The notes below the pieces were generated by a model that saw nothing but the letters and a program-made list of their open reading frames with translations, searched no databases and was not told where the DNA came from. 64,000 nt of DNA from CAIKZZ01 sp036742455 (lineage in GTDB: Bacteria; Pseudomonadota; Gammaproteobacteria; Steroidobacterales; Steroidobacteraceae). A program made the position numbers and the translations under genes. The stretch lies in contig DAINQU010000005.1 in assembly GCA_036742455.1 (NCBI GenBank), positions 99,185 to 163,184 of the forward strand, in the 5' to 3' direction. Shown one piece after another: positions 1 through 9,035 of this stretch (position 1 is the first letter of the stretch; each line of letters opens with the position of its first letter).

Positions 1-1
1 G

Positions 2-88
2 GCGCTGTCGTGGCTGGGCATCATCTGGGACCTGCAACCGGTACCGGCCACTGTCCGCGACAGTCGCCGATTTGAGAGCAGCACCTGA
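2..88 (+). CDS. C-terminal end of an unidentified protein (cut by window edge)
   Basis: An open frame enters at base 2 and ends at the TGA at 86-88. Only 28 residues are visible, ending RRFESST, with a Trp/Leu-rich stretch before that could be the end of a membrane segment. The stop overlaps the ATG of the next gene by one base (TGATG), so this gene is probably the upstream member of the FAD/DUF1365/cfa operon. The fragment is too short to assign to a family. Confidence 0.5.
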   Translation, partial: ALSWLGIIWDLQPVPATVRDSRRFESST

Positions 89-1350
89 TGGCTGCGTCGC
101 GGCAGTCCGTGGCGATTATCGGCAGTGGCATTGCCGGGCTGACTGTCGCGGAGGGCCTGTATCGCGACCACGATATTACGGTGTACGAAGCCGAAGCCTG
201 GGTCGGGGGGCATACGCACACCGTCGATATCGACGAGGACGGCGAAACCGTGGCCGTCGATACGGGATTCATCGTCTGCAATGAGTGGACGTATCCGAAT
301 TTTCTCGCCTTGCTCGCCCGATACGGCGTACAAACGCAAAATTCGAACATGAGTTTCAGCGTGCGTGATGAACGCTCAGGTCTCGAATACAACGGAACGA
401 ACCTCAACACCCTGTTTGCGCAACGCCGCAATGCGTTCTCACCGCGTTTTATCGGAATGATCGCGGACATTCTGCGGTTCAATCGGGCAGCACCGACGGT
501 TCTGCAAGGGCCCGACCCCGGCCCGACACTGGGCGATTGGTTACGGCAAGGCGGCTACGGCCAGCGCTTCGTTGATCATTACATCCTCCCGATGGGTCGA
601 TCCATCTGGTCAGCCGGCGCTGACGCGATTCTGAATTTCCCCGCCCGATTCTTTGTCGACTTTTTCCAGCGCCACGGCTTTCTCAACATCGACAATCGGC
701 CGGTCTGGCAGGCGATTCCGGGGGGATCGTCGCGGTACGTGGACGTCATCACCGCGCCTTTTCGCGAGCGCATACGGGTGAATACGCCGGTTCAGCGTGT
801 CCAACGGACCGCCGAGGGGGTGTTGATCCACCTGCACGACGGTGACATTGCGCGACACGACGCCGTGGTCATCGCAACCCACGCCGACACGGCGCTCGGC
901 CTACTCGCGGACCCCTCGGTGGAGGAGTCCAAACTGCTGGGCGCCTTTCCGTTCGAGGCGAATGACGTCATCCTTCACACGGATGAGAGCGTCTTGCCGA
1001 GAACCGCGCTGGCGCAAGCGGCATGGAACTATCAGATACGCGCCGATCGCGACACGGGTTGCTCGCTCACCTACGACATGAACATCCTGCAGTCGCTACG
1101 GTGCCGACGTCGGTACCTCGTTTCACTGAACCTCAGTGATCGAATTCACCCCAGCAAGGTGCTCGGGCGCTGGAGCTATGCGCATCCGGTCTACACGCCG
1201 GCTGCGGTGGCCGCACAGGCTCAACACGCCTGCATCAGCGGCGTTCGCCACACCTATTACGCGGGTGCGTATTGGCGTTACGGCTTTCACGAAGACGGTG
1301 TCGTCAGCGGACTTCGGGTACTGGAGCAGTACCGTCGGGCTCTCGCCTGA
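88..1350 (+). CDS. FAD-dependent amine-oxidase-type oxidoreductase of the cfa cluster
   Basis: A 420-residue flavoprotein. The N-terminus has a Rossmann dinucleotide motif (GSGIAGLTVAEGL, about residues 11-23), followed by an acidic ribose-binding residue (VYEAEAWVGGH) and the VDTGFIVCNEWTYPN segment typical of the COG2907 group of NAD/FAD-binding proteins. Members of this group sit next to DUF1365 and cyclopropane fatty acid synthase genes, as here, and are thought to act on membrane acyl chains. The reaction is not established. The gene begins one base inside the preceding stop and is followed after one base by the DUF1365 gene, so the genes are probably co-transcribed and translationally coupled. 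Confidence 0.88.
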   Translation: MAASRQSVAIIGSGIAGLTVAEGLYRDHDITVYEAEAWVGGHTHTVDIDEDGETVAVDTGFIVCNEWTYPNFLALLARYGVQTQNSNMSFSVRDERSGLEYNGTNLNTLFAQRRNAFSPRFIGMIADILRFNRAAPTVLQGPDPGPTLGDWLRQGGYGQRFVDHYILPMGRSIWSAGADAILNFPARFFVDFFQRHGFLNIDNRPVWQAIPGGSSRYVDVITAPFRERIRVNTPVQRVQRTAEGVLIHLHDGDIARHDAVVIATHADTALGLLADPSVEESKLLGAFPFEANDVILHTDESVLPRTALAQAAWNYQIRADRDTGCSLTYDMNILQSLRCRRRYLVSLNLSDRIHPSKVLGRWSYAHPVYTPAAVAAQAQHACISGVRHTYYAGAYWRYGFHEDGVVSGLRVLEQYRRALA

Positions 1351-1351
1351 T

Positions 1352-2095
1352 ATGCACAGTGCGCTCTATGTAGGAACCGTCCAACATCAGCGCCATGCGC
1401 CCAAGCGCAATGCTTTTCGCTATCGCCTCATGATGGCTTTTCTCGATCTCGACGAAATCCACGACGTTTTCGCCGGCCGCTGGCTGTGGTCGACCCAGCG
1501 ATGGGCGCCCATACGATTTGATCGTCGCGATTACATGGCCCCCACGGACCGGCCGTTAAAGTCCGTCGTCTTGGACGCCATCGAGGCCTCACTGGGGCGT
1601 CGTCCGAGGGGTGCGGTGCGGCTACTGACCCACTTACGCCACTTTGGATACTGCTTTAATCCCGTTTCGTTTTACTACGCGTACGAAGGCGACCGCTTGG
1701 ATGCCATCGTCGCGGAAATCACGAACACGCCGTGGGGCGAGCGGCATCGCTACGTCCTCGACGTCGCACAGGCGCCGCACGAGCACGGCAGCGCGATGTT
1801 TCAATTCGGTAAAGATTTTCACGTTTCGCCGTTCCTGCCGATGAATATTCAATACGATTGGCGTTTCACGGCACCCGGACAGGCTCTCCACGTGCACATG
1901 ATCGACCGAATCGAAACAGCGACGGTCTTTGAGGCATCGCTCTCCCTACGGCGACGACCGATCAGCACGCGTAGCCTCATGGCCGCCTTGTGCGCATTCC
2001 CATTCATGACCTTCAAGGTCATCACACTGATCCATTGGCAAGCACTGCGCTTGTTCGTCAAACGGGTCCCCTTTTACAGTCATCCGGAATCGTGA
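1352..2095 (+). CDS. DUF1365 family protein
   Basis: A 247-residue protein starting at the ATG at 1352, two bases after the stop of the FAD oxidoreductase. The frame stays open further upstream, but that part runs inside the FAD gene and is rejected. It shows the family features MHSALYVGTVQHQRHAP at the N-terminus and HLRHFGYCFNPVSFYYAY in the middle. The DUF1365 family has no firm biochemical role, but it is regularly found between an FAD oxidoreductase and a CFA synthase, which suggests a part in modifying membrane fatty acids. The cfa ATG follows one base after its TGA. Confidence 0.88.
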   Translation: MHSALYVGTVQHQRHAPKRNAFRYRLMMAFLDLDEIHDVFAGRWLWSTQRWAPIRFDRRDYMAPTDRPLKSVVLDAIEASLGRRPRGAVRLLTHLRHFGYCFNPVSFYYAYEGDRLDAIVAEITNTPWGERHRYVLDVAQAPHEHGSAMFQFGKDFHVSPFLPMNIQYDWRFTAPGQALHVHMIDRIETATVFEASLSLRRRPISTRSLMAALCAFPFMTFKVITLIHWQALRLFVKRVPFYSHPES

Positions 2096-2096
2096 C

Positions 2097-3389
2097 ATGA
2101 GTCAGTTGATCCTTCCGCAACCTCGTGCCCAGCGGCTCGAACGTACGCCCCCTTTTACGGCCCTCGCGCGTCAGCAATTGGTCACCCGGTTGGGACGACT
2201 CAGCGATGGGCAGTTGCGACTGACCGTGCCGAGTAACGCGTCCGACGGTGCTGTCGAGACGCTGACTTTTGGCCGGGAGACCGCGGATTTGCCGACGGTT
2301 GAGCTGCGGGTGTTGTCAGAACGCTTTTGGGGCGCCGTGGCCTTTGGTGGGTCGGTCGGCGCGGGCGAAAGCTACATACACGGCGATTGGCAGGTTAACG
2401 ATCTCACCGCGTTGATACGCTTGATGACTCGCAATGCCAGCGTGCTGGAGGATCTGGAAGGCGGGCTGGCCCGACTGACGGGTCCGGCGCGACGTATCCT
2501 GCATTGGTTCAATCGCAATGACCTCTCGGGTAGCCGTCGCAATATTGCGGCGCACTACGACTTGGGGAATGCGTTCTTCGAACGCATGTTGGATCCGACG
2601 ATGGCCTACTCAAGCGCCATTTATCCGTCATCCTCCGCCTCCCTGCACGAGGCGCAGTTGTTTAAGTTCGACACGATCTGTCGGAAACTCGATTTACGGC
2701 CGGGTGATGAGTTACTGGAGATTGGGACGGGCTGGGGCGGACTGGCCATTCATGCGGCGCAGCGATACGGCGCCAACGTCACCACAACCACGATCTCCAA
2801 AGAGCAGCACGACTTCGCCCGAGACGCCGTCGCCCGTGCCGGCCTCACTGACCGCGTGACGCTCCTGTTCGACGATTATCGCGATCTCAAAGGTACGTTT
2901 AACAAATTGGTGTCGATCGAGATGATCGAGGCTGTGGGGCATCAATTTTTGGACACGTATCTCGGCACGTGCAGTAGCCGACTGTCGCCGGACGGGATGA
3001 TGCTGCTACAGGCCATCACCCTGCAGGATCAGTCCTATGAAGCGGCACTCAAGCAGGTCGATTTCATCCAGCGCTTTGTCTTCCCGGGCAGTTTCATTCC
3101 CTCGGTCTCGGCGATCACCGCCTCGCTCACGCGGGCGACCGATCTGAAGGTGTTTGACCTCGAGGACATCGGCCCGCATTACGCGCGCACCTTGGCGGAT
3201 TGGCGCCACAACGTCTTCGCAGACACTCAAGCGATTCGTGATCTGGGCTATAGCGACGAATTCCTGCGGCTGTGGGAATTCTATCTGTGCTATTGCGAGG
3301 GCGGTTTTGCGGAGCGCCACATCGGCGACGTGCAGTTGTTGCTCACGAAGCCGCGGTGTCGACGAGCGCCGCTGCGGGTCGCAGAATGA
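2097..3389 (+). CDS. cfa: Cyclopropane-fatty-acyl-phospholipid synthase (CFA/CMAS family)
   Basis: A 430-residue SAM-dependent methyltransferase that adds a methylene bridge (or methyl group) to unsaturated acyl chains of membrane phospholipids. The SAM-binding loop LEIGTGWGG lies at residues 207-215, preceded by the family's NIAAHYDLGNAFFERMLD and followed by VSIEMIEAVGHQFLDTY, the region holding the active-site Glu. The C-terminal segment DWRHNVFAD is also typical. Length fits the family. It follows the DUF1365 gene by one base, and its TGA overlaps the ATG of the next gene (ATGA), so expression is probably coupled in both directions. Confidence 0.95.
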   Translation: MSQLILPQPRAQRLERTPPFTALARQQLVTRLGRLSDGQLRLTVPSNASDGAVETLTFGRETADLPTVELRVLSERFWGAVAFGGSVGAGESYIHGDWQVNDLTALIRLMTRNASVLEDLEGGLARLTGPARRILHWFNRNDLSGSRRNIAAHYDLGNAFFERMLDPTMAYSSAIYPSSSASLHEAQLFKFDTICRKLDLRPGDELLEIGTGWGGLAIHAAQRYGANVTTTTISKEQHDFARDAVARAGLTDRVTLLFDDYRDLKGTFNKLVSIEMIEAVGHQFLDTYLGTCSSRLSPDGMMLLQAITLQDQSYEAALKQVDFIQRFVFPGSFIPSVSAITASLTRATDLKVFDLEDIGPHYARTLADWRHNVFADTQAIRDLGYSDEFLRLWEFYLCYCEGGFAERHIGDVQLLLTKPRCRRAPLRVAE

Positions 3390-4819
3390 CCTCGACCGAC
3401 CTCCTGCAAGACCTCATCACAGTCATCGGCGGCGCTGCCGTGACGATGGGCGCGGATACCGATCGGTACAACGTCGATCACCGCAAACTGTATACCGGAC
3501 GTAATCGTTGCGTCGTACGACCGGGTTCCACGTCAGAAGTGGCCGCGGTGGTTCGGGTGTGCGCAGCTCACGGTGTGGCCATGGTGCCGCACGGTGGCAA
3601 CACCTCGTATTGTGGCGGAGCGACACCGGATAGCTCCGGCACGGAAGTGGTGGTCAGTTTGGAGCGTATGAAAGCGATACGCTCGATCGATCCGGTCGGT
3701 GGCACGTTGGTCGTCGATGCCGGCTGCACCCTGCTGCAGGTCCGCGAGGCCGCGCAGTCCGTTGGCCGCCACTTCCCCCTCTCGCTCGGCTCAGAGGGCA
3801 CCTGCCAAATAGGCGGCAATCTGTCGACCAATGCCGGGGGAACGCAAGTACTGCGGCACGGCATGATGCGGGAGTTAACGCTCGGCCTCGAAGTCGTCCT
3901 GCCGGACGGTCGCGTCGTCGACCAATTGCGTCGACTGCGCAAGGACAACACGGGCTACGACGTAAAGCAGTTGTTCATCGGCGCCGAGGGGACGCTGGGC
4001 ATTATCACCGCGGCCTGTTTACGGATCGGCCCCGCCGCCGCCGATTCGCTCACGGCGCTCGTCGCCGTGAACGATCTGGACGCGACCTTGCAGCTCCTCG
4101 GTCGACTGCGAAGCGCTTTTGGCGATCTGATCGAGACGTTCGAATACATGCCGGCCGGCGCCGTCGCATTGGCGCGGCGCCACTTCCCCCAGATCCCCGA
4201 TCCCTTCGGCGAACCCCATCCGGCGGTGGTGCTGGTCGATATGCCGCTGCCCGCCGCATTGGAAGGGCTGCGCGACAGCTTTACCGCGTTCATGGCAGAC
4301 GAAATGGCCGCGCAGCGGATTCGTGACGCGGCCGTCGCTCAGTCAGCCGCTCAGGCTGAGGCCTTTTGGTTTTTGCGCGAACACATTCCGGCCGCGCAAA
4401 CGCGCGAGGGCGCCTCACTCAAACACGACGTGTCGCTTCCACTGGATCGATTGGCCGAGTTCGAACGTCGCGGCCTCGCCCTGATCGATGAGCTTGTGCC
4501 CGGCGGACGCAGCATCGGATACGGGCATGCCGGCGACGGCAATCTCCATTTCAACGTCAGTCCGCCGGACGGTGTCGCGCCTCGATCGGCCCAAGAACAG
4601 GATTTTCTCGCCCGCAAAGAGCCGCTCATGCGCGCGCTGCACGACCTCGTTGCCGAGCTCGGCGGTAGCTTCAGCGCAGAACACGGCATCGGTCGACTGA
4701 AGGTCGACGAACTGGCGCGGTACGAGGATCCCGTCGCGCTGTCGGTCATGCGGGCGATCAAGACGGCCCTGGACCCACGCGGCCTGATGAATCCGGGCAA
4801 GGTGTTAGGGCGCCGATGA
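3386..4819 (+). CDS. FAD-linked D-2-hydroxyacid dehydrogenase (GlcD / D-2-hydroxyglutarate dehydrogenase-like)
   Basis: A 477-residue flavoprotein of the FAD_binding_4 plus FAD-oxidase C-terminal type. The chosen ATG at 3386 overlaps the cfa stop by four bases; the longer open frame runs inside cfa. The FAD domain contains PHGGNTSYCGG and GGNLSTNAGGTQVLRHG, and RKDNTGYDVKQLFIGAEG closely matches D-2-hydroxyglutarate and D-lactate dehydrogenases. The C-terminal domain has the metal-binding HAGDGNLH and the EHGIG motif. It oxidises a D-2-hydroxyacid and passes electrons to a quinone or carrier; the exact substrate cannot be read from the sequence. Its presence in the lipid operon may be fortuitous. 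Confidence 0.88.
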   Translation: MTSTDLLQDLITVIGGAAVTMGADTDRYNVDHRKLYTGRNRCVVRPGSTSEVAAVVRVCAAHGVAMVPHGGNTSYCGGATPDSSGTEVVVSLERMKAIRSIDPVGGTLVVDAGCTLLQVREAAQSVGRHFPLSLGSEGTCQIGGNLSTNAGGTQVLRHGMMRELTLGLEVVLPDGRVVDQLRRLRKDNTGYDVKQLFIGAEGTLGIITAACLRIGPAAADSLTALVAVNDLDATLQLLGRLRSAFGDLIETFEYMPAGAVALARRHFPQIPDPFGEPHPAVVLVDMPLPAALEGLRDSFTAFMADEMAAQRIRDAAVAQSAAQAEAFWFLREHIPAAQTREGASLKHDVSLPLDRLAEFERRGLALIDELVPGGRSIGYGHAGDGNLHFNVSPPDGVAPRSAQEQDFLARKEPLMRALHDLVAELGGSFSAEHGIGRLKVDELARYEDPVALSVMRAIKTALDPRGLMNPGKVLGRR

Positions 4820-5397
4820 CACGTGGTGCCTCCCCCCGCGGTACCGCCGCACCGATCGCAACGGCCCGACTGGTGTTACGGCCGTTCGAAGCCGGTGATC
4901 TTGCGCCGTTGCGCCAAATGCTCCGCGAGCCTTCGTTGCTCGCTGTGACACCGGAAGAGCCTCGCGCCATCGCCGCCGCGGAGCGTGCGGAGGCCGGCAA
5001 CCGTCGACGGTCACCCGGAGCGTACGAATTCGCGGTAGTCGTGAAGCGCACGGGGCGCATCGCCGGCGCGTGCGAACTCATCGTCGGAGCACGTCACTCA
5101 GGGGAAATCGGCTATTTATTGGGGCGCCGCCACTGGGGCTATGGCTACGGCACCGAAATTGCGCGCGCACTCGTCGTGTACGGATTGGACGTCCTCGGCT
5201 TACAGCAATTGCACGCCACGATTTCCCTGGACAATCCGCGATCGCGTCGCGTCGTTCAAAAGGCGGGTTTCGTCTGGGACGCGTTGCTCCGCCGCGGCAC
5301 CCGGGCGGCGGGCCGGTCGATCGATGCAGAACGGTATATCTACGTCGGCCAGCCCCCGGTTCTCCCGGCTTGCCGTACCCGCCCGTCTCGCCGATGA
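4816..5397 (+). CDS. GNAT family N-acetyltransferase (RimJ/RimL type)
   Basis: A 193-residue acetyltransferase starting with an ATGA overlap on the previous gene. The N-terminal TARLVLRPFEAGDLAPLRQML and the acetyl-CoA-binding region (GYLLGRRHWGYGYGTEIARAL), followed by LHATISLDNPRSRRVVQKAGF, define the RimJ/RimL-like subgroup that acetylates protein N-termini or small amines. The substrate is unknown. The C-terminal 15 or so residues are Pro/Arg-rich and probably disordered. Confidence 0.87.
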   Translation: MTRGASPRGTAAPIATARLVLRPFEAGDLAPLRQMLREPSLLAVTPEEPRAIAAAERAEAGNRRRSPGAYEFAVVVKRTGRIAGACELIVGARHSGEIGYLLGRRHWGYGYGTEIARALVVYGLDVLGLQQLHATISLDNPRSRRVVQKAGFVWDALLRRGTRAAGRSIDAERYIYVGQPPVLPACRTRPSRR

Positions 5398-5427
5398 TGA
5401 GGGCCACTCTCCGGGAATGATCCCCAC

Positions 5428-8148
5428 GTGACCCCCATCTTTCGTCGCACGCTGGTTTCTACGGCCGTCCTCGGCGCCTTGTACGGGGTTGCGGGACTGT
5501 GGGGCGTACCCCACGTCGTTCGGCATGCCCTCACCGCCTATGCCCGGGATCATCGGCATACGGCACGTATCGACTCCGTCCGGTTCAATCCGATCACGCT
5601 CACGTTACGGATCGACGGGTTGCAATTCGTGCCCGTCTCTGGCGCACCCGACCTCGAGGTACACGACCTCACCGTGGCAATCGGATGGGCGTCGTTGTGG
5701 GGCCAAGGAACCGATCTGCAGGCGTTGGACGCGCACATCACGCAGATGCGGGCTGCGAAATTGCCGGACGGCACCTGGAATCTGGCGGCACTCGCGCCGA
5801 CGACGGACCCTCGCTCGCCGTGGCCGGTCGTGCGGATCGCGACGGCCTCACTGCAGTGGGCGGAACTGTCCGTAGACGATCGTGAGGTGCCGGGCGGCCC
5901 GTGGCATATCCAGTCGCTCACGCTCGCCAGTGATCATGTCGATACCCGCGCAGCCCGCAGTGTGTGGCGCCTAGCGCTGACGACGGATCGTGGTGAGACG
6001 CTTCGGGCGGTGACGCAACTGGCCCTCGCTCCTTTGCAGGCACAAACCGATGTGACGGTCACGAACGTGGACCTGGCGCGCATCGGCGCATCCATGGACC
6101 GCAGTGCACCCCAGATACACGGACGTCTGGATCTGCACGGTGCGATCGCCTGGTCGGGCGAACGCCCCGCAGCGTTTAGCCTGCAGCATGCGGACGCGGT
6201 CGGCACAGCGCTCCAAGTGGTCATGCCCGGTGAACCCCACGCCAGCCTGTCCGTACCGCGCTGGAACCTCGCGGATCTGCACTACGACAGTTCGAACGGA
6301 CGGGGCGGTTTCGCCCGTCTTGACGTGCACGGGCCACGACTGGCCATACCGGGCGGCGCCTCGTTAGCGGCACTCCAGCCAAATCCGAGCAACGCAGCGC
6401 CAAGCGCGTTCGCAGCGCATTGGACCCTCGGTCGGATCGCGATTGACGACGGTCAGTGCGATTGGGTGGACACGGGCCACCCCGAGCCCGTGCAGTGGCA
6501 AATCCGTGGACTCGCCGCTGCCGTCGATGCCGCCGGCAGCGACGAGCGACAGGTCCAGTTGACGGCCGACGTGGGGGACCGTGGGCGCGTCGCGGTGACC
6601 GGTCGCATCGGCGGGAACCTCGATTCCGCTGACCTCGCGGTCCAAGCCGAGCACCTGTCGTTGAAACAGTTGGGCCCGTACGTCCAATCTCTCATCGCGT
6701 TGCGAATCGACGCCGGATGGTGGTCGGCTCACGGCGACATCACCCTGAACGGGAACGACTGGCACTATGTCGGCTCGGCCGCCGTGGATGATTTACGTAC
6801 CACCGAGTCCAGTCGACAGCGCGACTTCGTCGGCGTCGAGCATCTCGAGGCGGATGGCGTGGACGCGCGCGGCCCGACGCTCGCGATCCACGTGCGCAAC
6901 GTGACGGCCAACGTCCCCTATGCCAATGTCCGCGTCGCGGCGAACGGGCAGTCGAATCTGTCCAGCTTAATGCCGACATCCGGCAATGGCGGAACGGCGA
7001 CCGTACCGCCTCTGGCGATCGATACGCTCACGATCGCTAACGGCCGCCTGTATTTCGCGGACGAATCGCAAACACCGACCTTCGAAGCCGGCATGGCGGA
7101 TCTCGCCGGACAGATGACCGGGCTGTCATCGGATGCGCAGACGCGCGCGCACCTCGCCTTTAGCGGTCATGTCGACCGCTACGCGCCCGTGTCGATTGAG
7201 GGCGACGCCAATCTGATCACCGATCCGGTGGCCGCCGATGTACACATGCACTTCGACAACCTCGAAATGACCGGCCTGTCGCCGTATTCCGGCCGCTTCG
7301 CGGGTTACACCATTCGCAAGGGCAAAGCGTCGGCGGATCTGACGTATCACGTCGCGAATCATCGGGTGAATGCCTCGCATCACGTGCGACTCAAGCAATT
7401 CGAACTGGGCGACCGGGTCGAGGGACAAGCAGGTTTCGGCGTCCCGCTCGGCCTCGTGGTTGCACTGCTCAAAGACGGCGATGGGAATATCGACTTGGAT
7501 GTTCCCCTGACCGGAAGTTTCGACGATCCCAACTTCAGCCTGAGTCGATTGACGCAGAAAGTCGTTGGCAATCTGTTTCGCAAGATGATGAGCTCGCCCT
7601 TCGCCCTGCTGGGTAGCCTGTTCGGTCGTGGCGAGGAGATTTCGCGCATCGATTTTCCGGCAGGGGCACTCGAGCCCACCGCCGAATCCCGAGAGCGGCT
7701 GCGCACCGTCGCCCGCGCGATGGCCGCCCGCCCTCAGGTCAGTATTGAAATTCCGATCGCCACGACGTCGAGCGATGCGACGGCACTGGCGGAACAGCGC
7801 TATCAGGCCATCGTGCTCACGCGTGCCCGAGAGCGCTGGGGCGACATGTCAGAGCCGGCGCTGCAGACGCGATTAGCGGCATCGCCCAGTGACCGTCTTG
7901 CGGTACTCATGTCGGTATTAGGCCTGACGCAAACGACCGCAGATGTTGCGCAATTAGAAGCCCAAGCTCGCGCAGCGACGGTGCCCAATGCCGAGGATCT
8001 GGAGGAATTGGCCACCGGCCGCGCGCAAGCGGTGCAGTCGGCACTGATCGAAAGCGACCACCTTGATCCCGCGCGCATTTTTTTGGTGCGCGGTCCGAAG
8101 GCGTCGGCAAACGGTACGTCGGTGGAACTCCAGCTCGCCCTACACTGA
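5428..8148 (+). CDS. DUF748 domain protein, AsmA-like envelope protein
   Basis: A 906-residue protein with a GTG start; the only nearby ATG (5417) is out of frame and stops after four codons. One N-terminal transmembrane/signal-anchor segment (about residues 9-31) precedes a large periplasmic portion rich in repeated beta-strand patterns such as RFNPITLTLRIDGLQF, as in DUF748 proteins related to the AsmA/TamB lipid-transfer group. Near the C-terminus, EISRIDFPAGALEPTAESRERL resembles the terminal module of this family. The probable role is in outer-membrane or lipid homeostasis, which would fit the upstream lipid genes; that is inference. The gene converges on tesB with 15 bases between stops. 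Confidence 0.85.
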   Translation: MTPIFRRTLVSTAVLGALYGVAGLWGVPHVVRHALTAYARDHRHTARIDSVRFNPITLTLRIDGLQFVPVSGAPDLEVHDLTVAIGWASLWGQGTDLQALDAHITQMRAAKLPDGTWNLAALAPTTDPRSPWPVVRIATASLQWAELSVDDREVPGGPWHIQSLTLASDHVDTRAARSVWRLALTTDRGETLRAVTQLALAPLQAQTDVTVTNVDLARIGASMDRSAPQIHGRLDLHGAIAWSGERPAAFSLQHADAVGTALQVVMPGEPHASLSVPRWNLADLHYDSSNGRGGFARLDVHGPRLAIPGGASLAALQPNPSNAAPSAFAAHWTLGRIAIDDGQCDWVDTGHPEPVQWQIRGLAAAVDAAGSDERQVQLTADVGDRGRVAVTGRIGGNLDSADLAVQAEHLSLKQLGPYVQSLIALRIDAGWWSAHGDITLNGNDWHYVGSAAVDDLRTTESSRQRDFVGVEHLEADGVDARGPTLAIHVRNVTANVPYANVRVAANGQSNLSSLMPTSGNGGTATVPPLAIDTLTIANGRLYFADESQTPTFEAGMADLAGQMTGLSSDAQTRAHLAFSGHVDRYAPVSIEGDANLITDPVAADVHMHFDNLEMTGLSPYSGRFAGYTIRKGKASADLTYHVANHRVNASHHVRLKQFELGDRVEGQAGFGVPLGLVVALLKDGDGNIDLDVPLTGSFDDPNFSLSRLTQKVVGNLFRKMMSSPFALLGSLFGRGEEISRIDFPAGALEPTAESRERLRTVARAMAARPQVSIEIPIATTSSDATALAEQRYQAIVLTRARERWGDMSEPALQTRLAASPSDRLAVLMSVLGLTQTTADVAQLEAQARAATVPNAEDLEELATGRAQAVQSALIESDHLDPARIFLVRGPKASANGTSVELQLALH

Positions 8149-8163
8149 GCGGCCTCTACGCCC

Positions 8164-9027
8164 TCACGGTTCGCGAGTGCGCATCAATCCTTCTTGGGCC
8201 GTGCTCGCGACGAGCATTCCGTCGCGCGTATAAATGCTGCCTCGCGATAGGCCGCGCGCTCCCGACGCACTCGGACTGTCCAAGGCGTAGAGGAGCCACT
8301 CATCGACCCGCGCTGAACGATGGATCCACATCGCGTGATCAATGCTGGCCAATTGCAGTCGCGTAAACGGGACGCCGTGCGGCCGCAACGCGGTATCCAT
8401 CAAGTTGTAGTCCGAGACGTAGGCGAGCAAGCACCGGTGCAACCACGGGTCGTCCGAGGGCACGCGATCAACCGCACGAAACCAAACCTGTTTGTACGGT
8501 TCGACGGGCTGCGGATCGATGTAGTTGGGCGCCTGAACCGGCCGAAACTCGAACGGGCGACTGTGCGCTAAGAAACGCTGAATGTTTTCCGGCAAGTGAC
8601 GCAGCCGAGGGTCATCTTCAGGGCGGTACGGGGCGATGGCCTCCGGGGGTGGCACGACGGGCATGGGCGCTGAGTGCTCAAGACCCGGCTCCGGCACTTG
8701 AAACGAGGCCGCCAACCGAAAGATCTGCTCGCCGTGCTGAATCGCCGTCACGTGCCGCGTCGAGAAACTACGGCCATCACGACTGCGATCGACCTGGTAC
8801 ACGATCGGCGCCTCGAAATCGCCGCGGCGCAGAAAATAGGCGTGCAGCGAATGGCAATCACCGCGCCCCGCCTCCAGCGTCTTGTAGGCCGCTACCAGCG
8901 CCTGACCGAGTACTTGGCCGCCGAATACCTGCGGACTGCCAATGTCGCGACTCTCGCCGCGGAAGAGGTTCACCTCCAACGGCTCAAGCTGCAGCACCGT
9001 GAGCAGGTCTTGTAGGCGAACGTCCAC
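8164..9027 (-). CDS. tesB: Acyl-CoA thioesterase II
   Basis: A 287-residue double-hotdog thioesterase that hydrolyses medium- and long-chain acyl-CoA. It shows FRGESRDIGSPQVFGGQVLGQAL near the N-terminus, then YFLRRGDFEAPI, RDGRSFSTRHV and, at the C-terminus, LASIDHAMWIHR and ASTAQEGLMR. I chose the GTG at 9027 because the protein then aligns residue for residue with the E. coli TesB N-terminus. A TTG at 9039 that overlaps the upstream stop as TTGA is an alternative. It lies directly downstream of the ferredoxin-NADP reductase gene and is probably co-transcribed with it. Confidence 0.92.
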   Translation of the reverse strand: MDVRLQDLLTVLQLEPLEVNLFRGESRDIGSPQVFGGQVLGQALVAAYKTLEAGRGDCHSLHAYFLRRGDFEAPIVYQVDRSRDGRSFSTRHVTAIQHGEQIFRLAASFQVPEPGLEHSAPMPVVPPPEAIAPYRPEDDPRLRHLPENIQRFLAHSRPFEFRPVQAPNYIDPQPVEPYKQVWFRAVDRVPSDDPWLHRCLLAYVSDYNLMDTALRPHGVPFTRLQLASIDHAMWIHRSARVDEWLLYALDSPSASGARGLSRGSIYTRDGMLVASTAQEGLMRTREP

Positions 9028-9035
9028 GGCGCGAT

